Below are positions 8,028 through 16,610 of a stretch of 64,000 nucleotides of DNA, in pieces. A program made the translations under genes and the position numbers. Below the pieces are notes generated by a model. The model was not told the origin of the DNA. It was given only the letters and a program-made list of their open reading frames with translations, and did no database searches. Numbering within the stretch: position 1 is the first letter of the stretch; the number at the start of each line of letters is the position of its first letter. Origin of the DNA: Halalkalicoccus subterraneus (GTDB lineage: Archaea > Halobacteriota > Halobacteria > Halobacteriales > Halalkalicoccaceae); contig NZ_RDQG01000085.1 in NCBI RefSeq assembly GCF_003697815.1, positions 124,001-188,000 on the forward strand. Reading direction: 5' to 3'.

Positions 8028-8954
8028 TTACTCGACGTCGACCCGCTCGATCTCATCGAGGTACGTTTCGACACGGTTCCGATCCTCCTCGGAAAGTTCG
8101 ACGAGCGGTTCGCGGACGGGGCCGCCGTACATGCCCCGTCGATCCAAGCCGAGTTTCACTGCGGGGACGTTCTTCGCAGCGCCGAACGGCGGCCTATTTC
8201 CGGCCTCCTCGCGGAGGTCCTCGAACGGACGAAGGACGTCCCGGATCCGTTTCGCCCGGGTCCAGTCGCTCTCTGCGAGCGCTCTCGATAGCTCCAAGAC
8301 CGGTTCGGGGACGAAGTTTCCGATTCCGGTCGTGAACCCGTCCGCACCCTCAAGCGCGTACGCCGGCGCGTACCGTTCGGCGACGCCGTTGAGCCAGACG
8401 AGGTCGCCGGAGACGGTTTCGACCAGTCTCGAGAAGGCCTTCACGTCGTTGACGGCGTATTTCACGGCGACGACGTTCCCGATCGACGCGAGTTCGTCGA
8501 TGACCCGTTCGGTGATGTACGGCCCGCGCTTGTAGAGGACGATTCCGAGATCGGTCGACGATGCGAGCGTTCGGTAGTACTCGATCAGCCCCCGTTCGTG
8601 AATATAGGCGTGAGCGGGGCTCATGATCATCGCCGCGTCGGCCCCCGCGTCCTCGTAGGCCTCGAGTAGTTCGATCGTGTCTTTCGTGCTGCCGCCCGCT
8701 CCGCCGATAACGGTTGCGTCGTCGGGGAGTGACTCGACCGTCGTCCGAACGACGTCGATCCGTTCGGTCCGTGAAAGCGAGTAGTACTCGCCGGTGTTGC
8801 CACACGGGACGAAGACGCGGGCACCGGCCTCATACAGCGTCCGCACGTTCCGCTCGATTTCGTCAGTGAGAACCCTATCCCCGTCGTCGCCGAACGGCGT
8901 CGCCGTGGTAAAGGCGACCGCAGCCAGATCGGTTTGTAACTCGTCGTAGCTCAT
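8028..8954 (-). CDS. DapA/KDG-aldolase family lyase (dihydrodipicolinate synthase family)
   Basis: A 308-residue class I aldolase-type TIM barrel. It carries the GNTGEYYSL motif near 52-60, the conserved Tyr in LYKRGPY near 140, and the Schiff-base lysine in VVAVKYAVND near 163. Family members include dihydrodipicolinate synthase, 2-keto-3-deoxygluconate aldolase and 5-dehydro-4-deoxyglucarate dehydratase. The YKRGPY sequence departs from the YN-x-P of true DapA enzymes and the gene lies in a sugar-acid island, so a 2-keto-3-deoxy-sugar-acid aldolase or dehydratase is more likely than lysine synthesis. It is leftward, with a small membrane-protein gene 71 bases upstream. Confidence 0.87.
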   Translation of the reverse strand: MSYDELQTDLAAVAFTTATPFGDDGDRVLTDEIERNVRTLYEAGARVFVPCGNTGEYYSLSRTERIDVVRTTVESLPDDATVIGGAGGSTKDTIELLEAYEDAGADAAMIMSPAHAYIHERGLIEYYRTLASSTDLGIVLYKRGPYITERVIDELASIGNVVAVKYAVNDVKAFSRLVETVSGDLVWLNGVAERYAPAYALEGADGFTTGIGNFVPEPVLELSRALAESDWTRAKRIRDVLRPFEDLREEAGNRPPFGAAKNVPAVKLGLDRRGMYGGPVREPLVELSEEDRNRVETYLDEIERVDVE

Positions 8955-9025
8955 GCGTCGCTCCGAGAACGTCTACGCTGACGGATCATTATGGTTCCGG
9001 CCACTCGTCTCTCCGTAGACACGAC

Positions 9026-9274
9026 TCATCGACCGCGATCAGCCGCCGTGGTCGGGGCGTTCTGTGTGCGCCCGTCGAGGTCCTCGAACCGGGGTACGAT
9101 AGCGACGTGGTAGTACCCGATCCAACCGAACGCGACGACGAACAGCGACACCCAGAGCAGCGGGTCGTCGAACCCGCCCAACCGCTGACTGAGGAAGACG
9201 CCCGTCACCATCACGCCGAGCGTGTAGACGTACCGAACGAGGTTCGCTTTCGACATCGCTTTGCGTGTACCCAT
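9026..9274 (-). CDS. Small membrane protein, unknown function
   Basis: An 82-residue protein with two hydrophobic segments around 13-29 and 39-58 and a polar tail. ATG at 9274 is preceded by GGGGAGAACGTC, giving a usable ribosome-binding site and supporting this start over a longer frame to 9358. It lies just upstream of the DapA-family gene on the same strand and may share its transcript. One small two-helix protein also accompanies the ABC importer genes at 15.1 kb and another at 17.9 kb, but they are not obviously related to each other. Confidence 0.6.
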   Translation of the reverse strand: MGTRKAMSKANLVRYVYTLGVMVTGVFLSQRLGGFDDPLLWVSLFVVAFGWIGYYHVAIVPRFEDLDGRTQNAPTTAADRGR

Positions 9275-9403
9275 GACGTTCTCCCCGTGGATGCGCGCCA
9301 GTAAAGGTGTTTCCCGCTTGGCTCCTCGCGAGTACCGCCCGTCAGCGTCCGCGAACACTTGCCGGTGGGACAGTCGATTTGTTATTTACAATTTATTTTT
9401 AAT

Positions 9404-9420
9404 TATATTAATTTAATATA
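9404..9420. promoter_or_regulatory. AT-rich dyad in the divergent promoter region
   Basis: Arms TATATTAA and TTAATATA flank one T in a perfect 17-base dyad. It lies about 40-56 bases upstream of the oxidoreductase ATG at 9460, between divergently oriented genes. It could be an operator or simply part of the AT-rich promoter. Confidence 0.35.
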
Positions 9421-9459
9421 TATCGAAGAGTACAAGAGGGTTTCGACGCAGTAGGTGGC

Positions 9460-10431
9460 ATGGAGATCGGATTCGTCGGGGCCGGCAAGATGGCCGGCAC
9501 GCTAATAAACAAGGTAGACGCAGTCGATGATGCGACCATCACCGGGATCTGCGACGTGAACGAAGCGGCCGCTCTCGAGGCGGCGGAACCGCGCGGCGCG
9601 ACGGTCTACACCGACCACGAGACACTGTACGCCGAGGAGTCGCTCGACGCCGTTTTCCTCGCGATTCCGCCCTTTGCGTACGACGACCAGGCGTCCTTGG
9701 CCGCCGAACACGGCATCGACGTCTTCGTCGAGAAGCCAGTCGCGCTGAAACCCGATCAGGGCAGGGAGACGCTGGCGGCGATCGAGGAGACCGATATCCT
9801 CACCGGGACCGGCTACGTGTTTCGCTACGACGAGCTCACCGACGTCGCGCTCGAACTCCTCGAAGACCGCGAGATATCCCTCCTGAACGGTCGGTACTGG
9901 AGCGGCCTGCTCGCCAGTTCGTGGGGGAACGAACTCGACCTTTCGGGCGGTGAGATCGTCACGCGGACGACCCACATCTACGATACGATCCGTTATCTCG
10001 GCGGTGACGTCGAGCAGGTATCCGCGAACGGGACCGACCGCCTCGGGACCGACGGGATCGATTACCCGGACGCGACCGCCGCGCGACTGGACCACGAAAA
10101 CGGGATCGTCAGTACGGTGAGTTCGGGCGTCACCTCACCCGAGTGGGTCGCCGAACTCGACGTCCTCGGCGATGACGTCTCGCTCCGACTCGACTACGCT
10201 GCCCAGGAGCTGACCGGCACGGTCGCCGGCGACGAGATCCACTACGAGTTCGCGACCGACCGATACGGACGAGAGGTCGAGGCGTTCCTCGATGCGGTGC
10301 GCTCGGGCGATCGGTCCCACGTCAGGTCCGAGTTCGCCGACGCGCTCCGGACCTTATCGCTCAACTGGACGGTCATCGACGCCGCCGAAACGGGTGAGAT
10401 CGCCACGGTCGGCGAGACGCGCCGTTCGTGA
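9460..10431 (+). CDS. Gfo/Idh/MocA family oxidoreductase
   Basis: A 323-residue NAD(P)-dependent sugar or cyclitol dehydrogenase. The Rossmann fold begins IGFVGAGKMAGTL, a canonical GxGxxA loop. The family catalytic lysine is in VFVEKPVAL near 89-97. A His/Asp-containing region (TRTTHIYDTIRYLGGD) near 168-183 corresponds to the substrate-binding C-terminal domain. It is transcribed rightward, divergent from the membrane-protein/DapA pair, behind a long AT-rich promoter with a dyad at 9404-9420. It is the first of eight relatives in the island. The exact substrate is unknown. Confidence 0.9.
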   Translation: MEIGFVGAGKMAGTLINKVDAVDDATITGICDVNEAAALEAAEPRGATVYTDHETLYAEESLDAVFLAIPPFAYDDQASLAAEHGIDVFVEKPVALKPDQGRETLAAIEETDILTGTGYVFRYDELTDVALELLEDREISLLNGRYWSGLLASSWGNELDLSGGEIVTRTTHIYDTIRYLGGDVEQVSANGTDRLGTDGIDYPDATAARLDHENGIVSTVSSGVTSPEWVAELDVLGDDVSLRLDYAAQELTGTVAGDEIHYEFATDRYGREVEAFLDAVRSGDRSHVRSEFADALRTLSLNWTVIDAAETGEIATVGETRRS

Positions 10432-10476
10432 TCGACGACCGGGCCGTCGGCGGTCGCCGTCGAATCGAACGAGACC

Positions 10477-11670
10477 TCAGATCGTCTCCGTCCGCCAGAA
10501 ATAGAACTCGACTGGGAAGATAGCGTCCAAAAACGGTTCCGATCGCTTGATCGAGCGGAGGACGTCCTGCGAACCGAAGAGCAGATCGACCGTTTCCCAC
10601 CGGCCGAGCGAAACGTCCGGGTCGCGGTCGGTTCGCTCGACGCTCACGCCCGACGCGTCGTACGCGATCGTCGCCGACTGCCGGTCCGTGGCAGCCATGG
10701 TATCCACGGATCGACCCGTCGGATCAACCATTTCGAGAGTAAGATCCCCGACAGTACTTCCGAACGCCTCGACCGTGTTCGACCATCGTTCCTCCAGCAG
10801 CGGCCGATACGCGGCGAGCGTCGCCGGGAGGTCGAGCACGTTCAGTTTTCGGTGTGGGCGTTGGCTCCAGCTGGTCGCGACGGTACGAAAGAATCCGGTC
10901 AGGGGATGGCGTGGATGCGTATAAACGACGATGTCGTCCGCCGTGACGTCGAGGACTCGAGCGAGTAGCGCCGTAACCCCGTCGCGAGAGCCGCCGAACT
11001 CGAGGATGGAGACGGGGCCGTCGCCGCGATAACAGAGATACGCCGGCCGAACCGCGTCGTAGACGAGCGTCTCGAGTCCGGCCTGCTCGAGGAGGCGTTT
11101 GTAGCGACGGCGGTCGCGACCCACGCGGTAGCGTTCGGATTCGTGAATCCGTTGTACTACTGCGAGGTCGGTCCGCGGGCGAAAGTGACGAACGGCCTCG
11201 AAGTCGGCGTATCCCTCTCCAAACGCGGCGGTGAACGAACGCTTCGTCACCCGATAGCAGTTCTCTCGACCCGCGTTCTCCCATCCGTATCGGCCGTAGC
11301 GCACCCGGTCGCCCTCAAGTTCTGCGAGCGGTACGCCACGGTCATCAAGTTGGTCGAGCCAGAACGCGAGTAATCGGTGCATATACCCGTTTCCGCGGTG
11401 GTCTGGGTCGGTCGCGACGCCGGCGATCCCGCCGCACTCGACGTATGCGTCACCAGCCCATAGCTCCGCGGGAACGCAGGCGACGTGACTCACGATGCTG
11501 CCGTTCGCCTCGATGATCGCGTGTCGTTCAGGGTGGGCCGGGTCGAAACAGTGGGGCATCCGCTCTTCGAGTCCGCCGGGTTCGAACCCGAAACATCGGT
11601 TCGTGAGCGCCATCGTCTCCCGGAACTCGTCGGGTCGGGCAAGTCGCGGGCCGTCGAAGGACACGGTCAT
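10477..11670 (-). CDS. GNAT N-acetyltransferase, Eis-like tandem domain protein
   Basis: A 397-residue protein with an N-terminal GNAT domain: VSHVACVPAELWAG, then GGIAGVATDPDHRGNGYMHRLL, the acetyl-CoA-binding R/Q-x-x-G-x-G/A region, at about residues 70-105. A second GNAT-like half and a C-terminal sterol-carrier-like region are as in Eis proteins, which acetylate amines including aminoglycosides. I use ATG at 11670 because the longer frame starts with TTG. It is the last gene of a leftward run of three acetyltransferases. Their clustering in a catabolic island suggests modification of an amino-sugar or similar amine, but a detoxifying role is equally possible. Confidence 0.82.
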   Translation of the reverse strand: MTVSFDGPRLARPDEFRETMALTNRCFGFEPGGLEERMPHCFDPAHPERHAIIEANGSIVSHVACVPAELWAGDAYVECGGIAGVATDPDHRGNGYMHRLLAFWLDQLDDRGVPLAELEGDRVRYGRYGWENAGRENCYRVTKRSFTAAFGEGYADFEAVRHFRPRTDLAVVQRIHESERYRVGRDRRRYKRLLEQAGLETLVYDAVRPAYLCYRGDGPVSILEFGGSRDGVTALLARVLDVTADDIVVYTHPRHPLTGFFRTVATSWSQRPHRKLNVLDLPATLAAYRPLLEERWSNTVEAFGSTVGDLTLEMVDPTGRSVDTMAATDRQSATIAYDASGVSVERTDRDPDVSLGRWETVDLLFGSQDVLRSIKRSEPFLDAIFPVEFYFWRTETI

Positions 11671-11751
11671 GAGAGCTGGTTTCAGCCGCATCGGCAACAC
11701 CGTTGTGGCTGACAGAGCGCTTTCCGAAGTGAGTCGGGACCGGCCGTTCGG

Positions 11752-12522
11752 TCAGACGGCGTCGGCGATCCGCTCGCGCGCGTACTGACAGCGATCACAG
11801 CCGGGAACGGAACAGAGAAGTGCCCCGGGATCGGCTTCGAGCAGTTCGACGACGACCGAGAGGAGCGAGCGCCCGTCGAGCAGTCGCGCGTTCGCCTGAC
11901 CGATCTCACCGCGGGCGACGATTCCGGCGTGTTCGGCGAGCGGGCGGACCACCTCGAACCCGCGGGAACAATGGACCCGATTGACCTCGACCGACTCGAC
12001 CGAGCCGTCGATCGTGGTCTCGGTCCACGCGGTCTGATCGCGATACGGGACGTTCGCGAGCCGTTCGGCGACGTGGATCGCGGAGTTCGCGGTGTGGTCG
12101 ACGCCGAGGAGGAGCACGCGACCGTCCCGCTCGAGTAGCCGGTGGAGCGGGCTCTCGGGGCCGAGCGAGTTCGCCGGGGTGTGGTCGGCGACGAGCGCGT
12201 CCGCGTCGGGGCCGATGGCCGCGATGGATTTCGTCGGATGTGGACTCCGAACGGCCTCGTCGCGCTGGCGAAGCGCCTCCGTCACTGCGCCCGTCGTCGA
12301 CGGCGATTCGTCGGGGTCGTATGGCTCGTCGTATCTCGTGAACGTCGGTGCTGCAACCGTTCCACCAGGGCCGACGGCATCGAGGAGTGCATTGACGACC
12401 GCCTCGGCCCCGCCCTCGATCCGGCCGAGATTGCTGACGGAACTGTGGACCACGACCCGCGACCCGGACTCGAGTCCGAGGCCACGAAGGCCGGCTCGGA
12501 GTTCGTCCCGTGAGAGCGACAT
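11752..12522 (-). CDS. AAC(3)-type aminoglycoside N-acetyltransferase family protein
   Basis: A 256-residue member of the Antibiotic_NAT fold, which transfers acetyl from acetyl-CoA to amino groups of aminoglycosides or related amines. Recognisable parts are VVVHSSVSNLGRIEGG near the N-terminus, TVAAPTFTRYDEPYD, the LGPESPLHRLLERDGRVLLLGVDHTANSAIHVAE segment, and CSRGFEVVRPL toward the end. The C-terminus has four Cys residues (CSVPGCDRCQYA tail plus an earlier one), which could bind metal. Many genomic homologues are not resistance genes. Here it sits between two GNAT acetyltransferase genes on the same strand, so a metabolic acetylation step is plausible. Start ATG 12522. Confidence 0.85.
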   Translation of the reverse strand: MSLSRDELRAGLRGLGLESGSRVVVHSSVSNLGRIEGGAEAVVNALLDAVGPGGTVAAPTFTRYDEPYDPDESPSTTGAVTEALRQRDEAVRSPHPTKSIAAIGPDADALVADHTPANSLGPESPLHRLLERDGRVLLLGVDHTANSAIHVAERLANVPYRDQTAWTETTIDGSVESVEVNRVHCSRGFEVVRPLAEHAGIVARGEIGQANARLLDGRSLLSVVVELLEADPGALLCSVPGCDRCQYARERIADAV

Positions 12523-12580
12523 CGATCTCACGAGCGCGCCGAACCCCCAAAGCCGTTTCGACGAGCGACTCCCTCTCGGA

Positions 12581-13441
12581 TCAGCCCCATTCGAATCCTG
12601 CCGCGGCCACGACGGCATCCCCGTCCAGGACCGACCGCGGATCCCCTTCCGTCATCCGGTGGAGTCGGCGCCGGACGTCGAGTCCGAACCGGCGAAGCAG
12701 CGACTCGGTTCGCTCGCCACGGAGGGCGTCGACGATGACCGGCCCGTCGACCCGTTTTGCGACGCCCGAGAGGAGTGCGGACGTGTCCGTGTCGTCTACC
12801 GCAACGAGCGGCCCGACCTGCTTTCGCCTGCGGCCGGATCGGACCACGGCATAGCCTCGAACCCGTCCGCCACGGTTCACGCACAGCGCGGCCGAGTCAT
12901 CAGCACCGATCACGTGTTCGAGCAGTACACGCCGGTCAGTACCGACGTGCGTGCGGTCGAAGTCGGCGATCGGCCCGGCCGTCTCGATCGGCTCGACGCG
13001 GACGGAATCGTCGTCGTATCCCTGGATTCCATCGGTGACCGGTCGCCGGAGGGGACCGGCCCACCGATCGATTCCAACCGTCGTCTCGAACCCGTACTGG
13101 CGGTAGACCTCTCGGCCCGCGTCGGTCGCGTCGAGCCCGATCACATCTAGAGCTCCATCGTGGCCGGCAGCGAGCGCCCGCTCGAAGAGTTCGCTGCCGT
13201 ACCCACGTCGTCGGTAGGCCTCGTCGACGAGGACCATGCCGATCCAGCCGACGTCCCCGTACGTCGCGAGCGTACTCGTCGCGACGAGGTCGCCATCGAG
13301 ACGGCCCGCGAAACACGTGCTCGGAAATAGCTCGAGAAGACGCTGCCAGTCGTCTTTCGTCTGGTTCCAACCGACCTGTGACGACAGCCGCCAGGCGTCG
13401 TCGATGTCGTCGGTCGACAATCGATCGATATCGAGGGTCAT
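12581..13441 (-). CDS. GNAT N-acetyltransferase (YitH-like, two-domain)
   Basis: A 286-residue protein with an N-terminal GNAT domain that includes SSQVGWNQTKDDW near 20-32, IGMVLVDEAYRRRGYGSELF near 66-85 (acetyl-CoA loop RRRGYGS) and GLDATDAGREVYRQYGF, followed by a C-terminal acetyltransferase-like domain. It opens the leftward three-gene acetyltransferase run; about 58 bases separate it from the AAC(3) gene. ATG at 13441 has TTTAGT about 28 bases upstream, consistent with a leaderless transcript, so I prefer it over a GTG at 13462. Substrate unknown. Confidence 0.83.
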   Translation of the reverse strand: MTLDIDRLSTDDIDDAWRLSSQVGWNQTKDDWQRLLELFPSTCFAGRLDGDLVATSTLATYGDVGWIGMVLVDEAYRRRGYGSELFERALAAGHDGALDVIGLDATDAGREVYRQYGFETTVGIDRWAGPLRRPVTDGIQGYDDDSVRVEPIETAGPIADFDRTHVGTDRRVLLEHVIGADDSAALCVNRGGRVRGYAVVRSGRRRKQVGPLVAVDDTDTSALLSGVAKRVDGPVIVDALRGERTESLLRRFGLDVRRRLHRMTEGDPRSVLDGDAVVAAAGFEWG

Positions 13442-13865
13442 AGGACAGTGAGGGTAGTACACACTACTAAAGGTACTGTCGCGTGATCACAGGTTCAGAC
13501 GACTGATCGAACGATACCGCATCCCACCTGTTTGGAACAGCAAAACCCCGGCCAGCAGTAGTGGATGGGATATTACAGATGCACTATCGTAAGATCATGG
13601 TGTTCCCTTCGGGTTTGACGCTCGTGAACGCCCCATCGGGTCGCTAGTACCGGCTATCGGCAACTATTTATTTTGTTTACTATAGTAAAATATTTTTGTT
13701 AGAATATCGAATTGAAGTGGTACGGGGTGCGATCCACGCCGCCAACCGAGGTGGTACTGGTCACTACGGAACGAACTGTTTGGTGACACGAAACGAACCT
13801 GCCGAACGACCAGCATGGACCACAGCGGCAGGAACCGTTTTACCATGGATCTACCTCGTAGGGGT
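13442..13865. other. Divergent promoter region with palindromes
   Basis: Lies between the leftward acetyltransferase operon and the rightward TIM-barrel gene. It holds GTTTGGAACAGCAAAAC at 13530-13546, nearly identical to a site upstream of the iclR gene, and a perfect 14-base palindrome at 13676-13689. The AT-rich block 13665-13705 is the likely promoter of the rightward gene. Confidence 0.5.
13676..13689. promoter_or_regulatory. Perfect 14-base palindrome TTTACTATAGTAAA
   Basis: It reads the same on both strands and sits in the middle of a strongly AT-rich block about 180 bases upstream of the TIM-barrel gene. This is a typical form for a dimeric repressor site, and it could belong to the IclR protein encoded at 47.7 kb, but no experiment or close match shows that. 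Confidence 0.45.
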
Positions 13866-15041
13866 ATGGCAGCACTGTGGACCTATCCGTGGACGATGGT
13901 CCAGGAGGGCCTCGACGAGGCATGTGAGTCAATCGTCGAACGTGGCCTCGACGCGATAACCGTTTCGAGCCACTACCACTCGGTTCGATCGCTCCAGCCT
14001 CAACACCCAACCGCGCTCTTTCGGCAGTTTCCGGGCGGGTGTCACTTCTCGCCGGACGCGGACCGGTTCGATGAGTGTCCTATCATCCCGCCCACGGTCA
14101 CCATAGACGGCTTCGAGGACCCGCTCGCGGAGATCACGGCCGTCGCGCACGACCACGGGCTCACCGTCAACGCCTGGATGGTGTGTCTCCACAACACTCG
14201 CCTCGGGGCAATGAACCCCGAGTATCGGATCGAGAGCGCGTTCGGCGACAGCCACGACCACTCGCTGTGTCCGTCTCACCCGGCGGTTCGCGAGTACTTT
14301 GCGACGGTCGTGGAGGCGCTCGTCGACCGGTCCGTCGACGGGATTCACCTCGAGTCGATCGGATTCCCGAGCGCGTTCCACGGCCACGGACGGGAGTTCG
14401 GTCACGACAAGCGGCAGGTGCTGACCGATCCGGCCGAAACGGTGCTGCTCTCGCAGTGTTTCTGTACCGGATGCCAGCACGCGGCCGAATCACGTCCGGT
14501 CGACCTCGCTCGTGCGAAAGCGCGCGTCAGGGATCTCCTCGGGAGGGCGTTGGCGGATCCGACGACCGAAACGCCATCGCTCGAAAGCCTGATCCGGGAC
14601 GAACCGATCCTCGATGCCCTGTTCGAGTTCCGGGCGATGGTCGTGGAGGCACTCGTCGGACGACTCGCTGACGCCGCCGGAACCGTCCCGCTGAACTACT
14701 ACGTCGCGGAGTCACCCGGCGGTGCCGACCCGGAGGCCGTGTGGCCGGCGGGTGTCAGACCCGACCGACTCGATGCGTCCCTCGACCACATGACCGCGAT
14801 GTGTTACGTCACGGATCCGACGCTCGCTCGGGAGCGGGTTCGGACGCTCAAGGGGATGGTCGATAGTCCCGTCGACGCCGGCTTGACGCTCGACCCGGGC
14901 GTCGTTGGAACTCCGTCGGAACTGCATGCACTCGTCGACATTCTTGAGGATGATCTGGACGGTCAGCTGTCGTTCTACCACCATGGTCTCCTGTCTGAGA
15001 CCCAGCTCGATTGGATCGGATCAGCGATAGGGGGATCCTGA
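13866..15041 (+). CDS. Glycoside-hydrolase-like TIM-barrel protein, function unknown
   Basis: A 391-residue protein that looks like a (beta/alpha)8 barrel of the hypothetical glycosyl hydrolase type. Features include an early AITVSSHYHSV, the middle block DRSVDGIHLESIGF, which would place a Glu (HLES) on a barrel strand as in retaining glycosidases, the paired-Cys motif QCFCTGCQH also found in GHL6-like proteins, and DHMTAMCYV late in the chain. No signal peptide is seen, so it would act in the cytoplasm on an imported glycoside. Start at ATG 13866 (MAALW); ATGs at 13815 and 13845 are possible. Family assignment is by pattern only. Confidence 0.6.
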   Translation: MAALWTYPWTMVQEGLDEACESIVERGLDAITVSSHYHSVRSLQPQHPTALFRQFPGGCHFSPDADRFDECPIIPPTVTIDGFEDPLAEITAVAHDHGLTVNAWMVCLHNTRLGAMNPEYRIESAFGDSHDHSLCPSHPAVREYFATVVEALVDRSVDGIHLESIGFPSAFHGHGREFGHDKRQVLTDPAETVLLSQCFCTGCQHAAESRPVDLARAKARVRDLLGRALADPTTETPSLESLIRDEPILDALFEFRAMVVEALVGRLADAAGTVPLNYYVAESPGGADPEAVWPAGVRPDRLDASLDHMTAMCYVTDPTLARERVRTLKGMVDSPVDAGLTLDPGVVGTPSELHALVDILEDDLDGQLSFYHHGLLSETQLDWIGSAIGGS

Positions 15042-15116
15042 TCGCCGGCGAGATATAGAGGAACGGGACGCAACAGTAGTTACGACGTCGGTGATCCGCC
15101 TCGATCGGGCACCCGC

Positions 15117-15353
15117 TTACGTTTCTCGCCTCAGCACCCGTAACGCCACGTAGGCAGCCGTGGAGACGAGTATCGCCGAGACGCCGTAGATTCCCATCAT
15201 TCCGGCCATCACACCGACCTGCAGTATCAACCCGACCGCGACGAGAACCAGTCCGAAGACGATCCCCAGTAACGGTTTCGACCGTCGGATCGTCCCGAGA
15301 TAGGAGGTGACGGCTGGAGGTTCCTCGCGCGATATCGTCGTATCGGTAGCCAT
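15117..15353 (-). CDS. Small two-helix membrane protein
   Basis: A 78-residue protein with a polar N-terminus (MATDTTISREEPP), then two hydrophobic helices at about 29-46 and 49-70, ending ALRVLRRET. ATG 15353 is chosen; a second ATG 15 bases upstream is also possible. It lies downstream of, and on the same strand as, the dppB-dppC pair with a 218-base gap. Function unknown. Confidence 0.6.
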   Translation of the reverse strand: MATDTTISREEPPAVTSYLGTIRRSKPLLGIVFGLVLVAVGLILQVGVMAGMMGIYGVSAILVSTAAYVALRVLRRET

Positions 15354-15571
15354 GGTATATGGTTGCATAATTATATTACTTCATATATAAATATTTCTAT
15401 CTTAAACTTAAATACTAGTTCGGGTAACGAGGCAAGCCAACGATTGGTAGTTATCGGCGGAGCCGAGGATTCGAGTCGTGTACACGACGTGACCGGCCGC
15501 GCCGAACGCACGTAATCGAGGGATGCTTCCGTCCGAATCGGCGGTGAGTCCTGACAACGGGTTTTTCGGCG

Positions 15572-16594
15572 TTACCTGTTCGTCATCTCCGCTCCGTCGT
15601 CGTCGACGGTTTTCGAGTGGCGGGCTCTGAGGCGGGGGTTGAAGACTTTATCGAGCCCCTGTGAGAGCAATACTAGGGCGAACGAGAGGAGGACGAGGGC
15701 GAACATCGGTGGGTACAGCCAGTGCGCTGCACGTTGTGGGTTCGAGAGCGCACCGCCGGTCGCGTACGCGTCATTCATCATACTACCCCAGTTCGGATCC
15801 GAGTATGGAAGGAACCCGAGGAAGTACAGCGCGACCGACGCGAAGATGACACCTCTGGCCGCCTGTGCGGAGTTGATCAGTACGTAGGGCATGAGCTGCG
15901 GGACGATGTCCTTTTGCAGGATGGACGGGATCGAGACGCCCATCGACCGGGACGCCTCGACGTACTCCTCCTCCCGAAGCGTCAGGACCTGCGATCGGAT
16001 CGTCCTCGCCAACCCCGGCCAACTGTCTATCGCCAGGATCACGCCGATAGTGAACGGATCTCGTGGCTGCCAGATCGCCGCGAGCACCACGATGAGCGGC
16101 AGCCCCGGGATGACCATCAGGATGTCGGAGAGCAACATCAACACGTAGTCCGTGAGTCCGCCCCTGTACCCGGCGACCGTCCCGACGACGACCGCGACGC
16201 CGGCCGCGAAGATGGCGCCGGCCAAGCCCATCTTGAGAACGGCCGGCGTCGCGTGGACGAGTTGCTTGTGGATCGGCCGACCCATGTTGTCGGTGCCGAG
16301 CGGGTATTCCCACGACTGGAACCACGTCATGTACGTTTCGGCCTCGTTGATCCCCGGCTCGGGGACGAGATGGACACCGACCGTCCCGGCGAAGACGAAC
16401 AGGCCGAGGACGATGATGCCGAACCGGGTTCGCCAATCGGTCCACGCGATTCTGGCCTGTGTCAGGACGTACCGATCGATAAAGCGTGTCGCGCGTTCCG
16501 TCCTCGAGACGTTCGGTCCGGACGATGCGGGTGTGTCTACGAGAAAGTCGGGGACTGTTCCTCCGTCGGTCATCGTGTCGTTTTCGTCTGACAT
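15572..16594 (-). CDS. ABC transporter permease, DppC/OppC type
   Basis: A 340-residue inner permease of a peptide/nickel-type (Dpp/Opp) ABC importer. It has the long hydrophilic N-terminus and single helix typical of DppC, the YPLGTDNMGRP motif of the OppC N-terminal region, about six membrane helices, and the EAA loop near YVEASRSMGVSIPSILQKDIVPQ for contact with the ATPase. It follows dppB by 16 bases and is clearly co-transcribed. Despite the name, archaeal Dpp/Opp systems often import oligosaccharides or sugar derivatives, which suits this island. Confidence 0.93.
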   Translation of the reverse strand: MSDENDTMTDGGTVPDFLVDTPASSGPNVSRTERATRFIDRYVLTQARIAWTDWRTRFGIIVLGLFVFAGTVGVHLVPEPGINEAETYMTWFQSWEYPLGTDNMGRPIHKQLVHATPAVLKMGLAGAIFAAGVAVVVGTVAGYRGGLTDYVLMLLSDILMVIPGLPLIVVLAAIWQPRDPFTIGVILAIDSWPGLARTIRSQVLTLREEEYVEASRSMGVSIPSILQKDIVPQLMPYVLINSAQAARGVIFASVALYFLGFLPYSDPNWGSMMNDAYATGGALSNPQRAAHWLYPPMFALVLLSFALVLLSQGLDKVFNPRLRARHSKTVDDDGAEMTNR

Positions 16595-16610
16595 TGTTGG
16601 TGCTCCGTGT

